From NCBI RefSeq assembly GCF_008831285.2, contig NW_022204566.1, forward strand, positions 1-10,000: a stretch of DNA of 10,000 bases, written 5' to 3'. Each line of letters opens with the position of its first letter. Position 1 is the stretch's first letter. The stretch comes from Nymphaea colorata (lineage: Eukaryota; Streptophyta; Magnoliopsida; Nymphaeales; Nymphaeaceae). This document shows positions 7,865-10,000 of the stretch, piece by piece. The position numbers were made by a program, and so were the translations under genes. The notes beneath the pieces are model-generated. The model was given only the letters and a program-made list of their open reading frames with translations, did not search any database and was not told the DNA's origin.

Positions 7865-7910
7865 GAAGAAAATAGAGGAAAAAGGTTTGATTTAATTTTA
7901 TTATTATGGT

Positions 7911-10000
7911 ATGGAAGCACATATCATATGCATGGATTATACCTTTCGTTCCGCTTCTAGTTACTATGTTAATAGGATTGGAACTCCTGCTTAATCCGAC
8001 GCAACAAAATATTCGTCGTATATGGGCTTTTCCCGCTGTTTATTGTTAAGTATAGTTATGGTCTTTTCCACTAAGCTGGCGATCCAGCAAATCATGGTAG
8101 CTCAATTTATGAATATCTATGGTCTTGGAGCATCATAGTGATTTTTCCTTAGAATTCGGCTATTGATTGATCCACTTATTCTATTATGTCGATATTAATC
8201 ACTACTGTTGGAATCCTGGTTCTTATCTATGTATAATTATATGTCTCATGACGGGATATTTGAGATTTTTGCTTATATGAGTTTTTTCAATACAGCGATG
8301 CTGGGATTAGTTACTAGTCCCAATTTGATACAAATCCATATTTTTTGGGAACTAGTGGAATGTGTTCCTATCTGTTAATAGGTTTTTGGTTTACCGACCA
8401 TTGCAGCAATGCCTGTCAAAAGCGTTTGTGACCATCGTGTGGGGGATTTGGTTTATTATTAGGAATCCTAGGTTTTTATTTAATAACAGGTAGTTTCGAA
8501 TTTCAGGATTTATTCGAATATTCAATGATTCGATCATTAATAACATGAGATGAATTCCTCATTTGCTACGCTTTGTGCCTTCTATTATTCCTCGGTGCAG
8601 TTGCTAATCTGCGCATTCCCACTTCATGTATGGTTACCTGATGCTATGGGGGACCACTCCTATTTCGGCTTGATACATGCGGCTACTATGGTAGCCGCAG
8701 AATTTTCTTGTAGCTCGGTTCTTCCTCTTTTCATAGCCATACCTTACATAATGAAATCATATCTTTGATAGGTGTAATACGGTACTATTAGGAGCTACTA
8801 GCTCTTGCTCAAAGAGATATTAAGAGAAGTTTAGCTTATTCCACGATGTCTCAATTGGATACATTATGTTAGCTTTGGGTATAGGTTCTTATCGAGCGCT
8901 TTATTCCATTTGATCACTCATGCTTATTCTAAGCATTATTTTTTTAGGGTTGGACAATCATCATTCCATGGACCCATTATTGGGTATTCTCCGACTAGAG
9001 TCAGAACATGGTTCTTATGGGCGGTTTAACTAAAATATGCCAATTACAAAACAACTTTTTTTTAGGTACACTTTCTCTTTGTGGTATTCCACCCCTCGCT
9101 TGTTTTTGGTCCAAAGACGAAATTTAATGATAGTTGTTGTATTCACCGATTTTTGCGATAATAGCTTTCTACACAGCAGGATTAACTGCATTTTATATGT
9201 TCGTATGTATTTACTTACTTTCGAAGGGCATTACGTAGTCATTTTCAAATTACAGCGGACACACAAATAGTTCCTTCTATTCAATATCCATATGGGGGCA
9301 GAAGGTTCCAAACTGTTAGCAGCAATTTGCTTTTAACAACAAGGAATAATAATGAAAGTCCTCCTTTTCCAATTGCTCGTTTTCTAATACATATAAATTG
9401 CCGGTTATGTAAGAACCATGCGATCATCTTTTAGTACTCATTTTTCAAAAAAGACTCTATACTTTACTATATCCGCATGAATCGGACAATACCATGTATT
9501 TCCCCTGCTTATATTGGCCATATTTACTTTGTTCGTTGGATGCATAGGAATTAATTTCGGGCACGAGTAATGGAGGTTGACATATTATCAAATGGTTAAC
9601 CCATCCGATGAAACTTTTCCATCAGAATTCAACTGATGAAGATTGGTATAAATTTGACGAATGCATTTTATTCGTTAGTATAGCCTACTTCGGAATATTA
9701 TAGCATCTGTTCTATATGGTCTGTCTATTCAGATCGACAAAATTTGTACTTAATCAATTCATTTGCTAAATAGATTCTAAAATGAGAATTCGTTTAGAAC
9801 AATAATAAATGTTATACAACTGGTCATACAATCGCGGCTACATAGACGTTTATTACGAAAGTATTCATTAGGGGTGTACGAGGATTAGCTCAACTAACTC
9901 ATTCTTTTGATCGACGAGTCATTGATGGAGTTACTAATGGGATTGGCGTTGCAAGTTCTTTCTAGGAGAAGGTATTAAATATATAGGGGGGGTCGAATTT
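7911..10000 (+). pseudogene. ndhF: ndhF, NDH complex subunit 5, frame broken as written, 3' end outside window
   Basis: NdhF is the large NuoL/ND5-type subunit at the far end of the thylakoid NDH membrane arm, with a long lateral helix. ATG 7911 fits the family start M-E-x-T-Y-Q-Y-A-W if two missing bases are allowed for. The ATG at 7906 is out of place. Conserved pieces in order: WAFPAV (about 8022), FGYLIDPL (about 8155), [14 protein letters not shown] (about 8190-8230), [20 protein letters not shown] (about 8269-8328), IFWELVGM, LCAF (about 8567), FPLHVWLPDAM (about 8615-8648), IHAATMVAA and YSTMSQLGYIMLALGIGSY (about 8838-8892). HLITHAYSK, MGGLTK (about 9017), [20 protein letters not shown] (about 9066-9125), AGLTAFYMF, YLLTFEGH, HQNSTDEDWYKF (about 9620), [21 protein letters not shown] and [14 protein letters not shown] (about 9907-9948) follow. 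It ends near EGIKYIGG. Frame changes come about every 30-60 bases in places. Only a few dozen C-terminal residues are missing. Confidence 0.94.

Larger units (their letters stand above)
6837..7910. other. ndhF-rpl32 spacer, about 1.07 kb, no gene seen
   Basis: This long AT-rich spacer separates divergent rpl32 and ndhF, so it must hold both promoters, but I cannot pick convincing -35/-10 pairs. No tRNA, no known plastid protein and no strong hairpin is visible. It holds two small tandem duplications and one palindrome (listed), poly-A at about 7801-7811, and the repeated word GATCCATTA at 7382 and 7430. An open frame at 7009-7194 starts with TTG and resembles nothing known. A fast-evolving spacer of this size here is normal for seed plants. 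Confidence 0.7.

Overview
This is plastid DNA from a land plant, almost certainly a seed plant. It covers most of the small single-copy (SSC) region, given in the reverse of the usual published orientation. The order ndhA (exon 2) - ndhI - ndhG - ndhE - psaC - ndhD on the plus strand, then ccsA - trnL-UAG - rpl32 on the minus strand, then ndhF on the plus strand, is the standard SSC order. Nothing is rearranged and no foreign gene is inserted. The base composition is AT-rich and the spacers hold short hairpins and small tandem repeats, as is normal for plastid spacers. I cannot name the lineage. The presence of ndh genes argues against Pinaceae and Gnetales, which have lost them.

Layout. 1-47 is the 3' end of the ndhA group II intron. 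48-566 is ndhA exon 2, 647-1163 ndhI, 1496-2057 ndhG, 2310-2612 ndhE, 3008-3252 psaC and 3370-4833 ndhD. The ndhD and ccsA genes converge on a spacer that contains a perfect 23-bp hairpin. On the minus strand are ccsA (6083 down to 5186), trnL-UAG (6275 down to 6197) and rpl32 (6836 down to 6684). A spacer of about 1.07 kb without genes follows. ndhF starts at 7911 and runs off the window end, lacking only a short C-terminal piece.

Function. The six ndh genes encode membrane-arm and connecting subunits of the thylakoid NAD(P)H dehydrogenase-like complex, which carries cyclic electron flow around photosystem I. PsaC holds the two terminal Fe-S clusters of photosystem I. CcsA ligates haem to c-type cytochromes. 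Rpl32 and tRNA-Leu(UAG) belong to plastid translation.

The main anomaly is that almost every gene is broken as written. The breaks are nearly all one-base losses, often inside short runs of the same base, roughly one per 30-250 bases. They hit genes that photosynthetic plants cannot do without (psaC, the trnL anticodon loop) as well as ndh genes and a spacer hairpin. The encoded residues otherwise stay well conserved once the frame is shifted, and I saw no stop codon that needs a substitution to explain it. This pattern fits an unpolished long-read sequence of a normal plastome best. A nuclear or mitochondrial copy of plastid DNA is the main alternative. I see no sign of an undescribed biological system.
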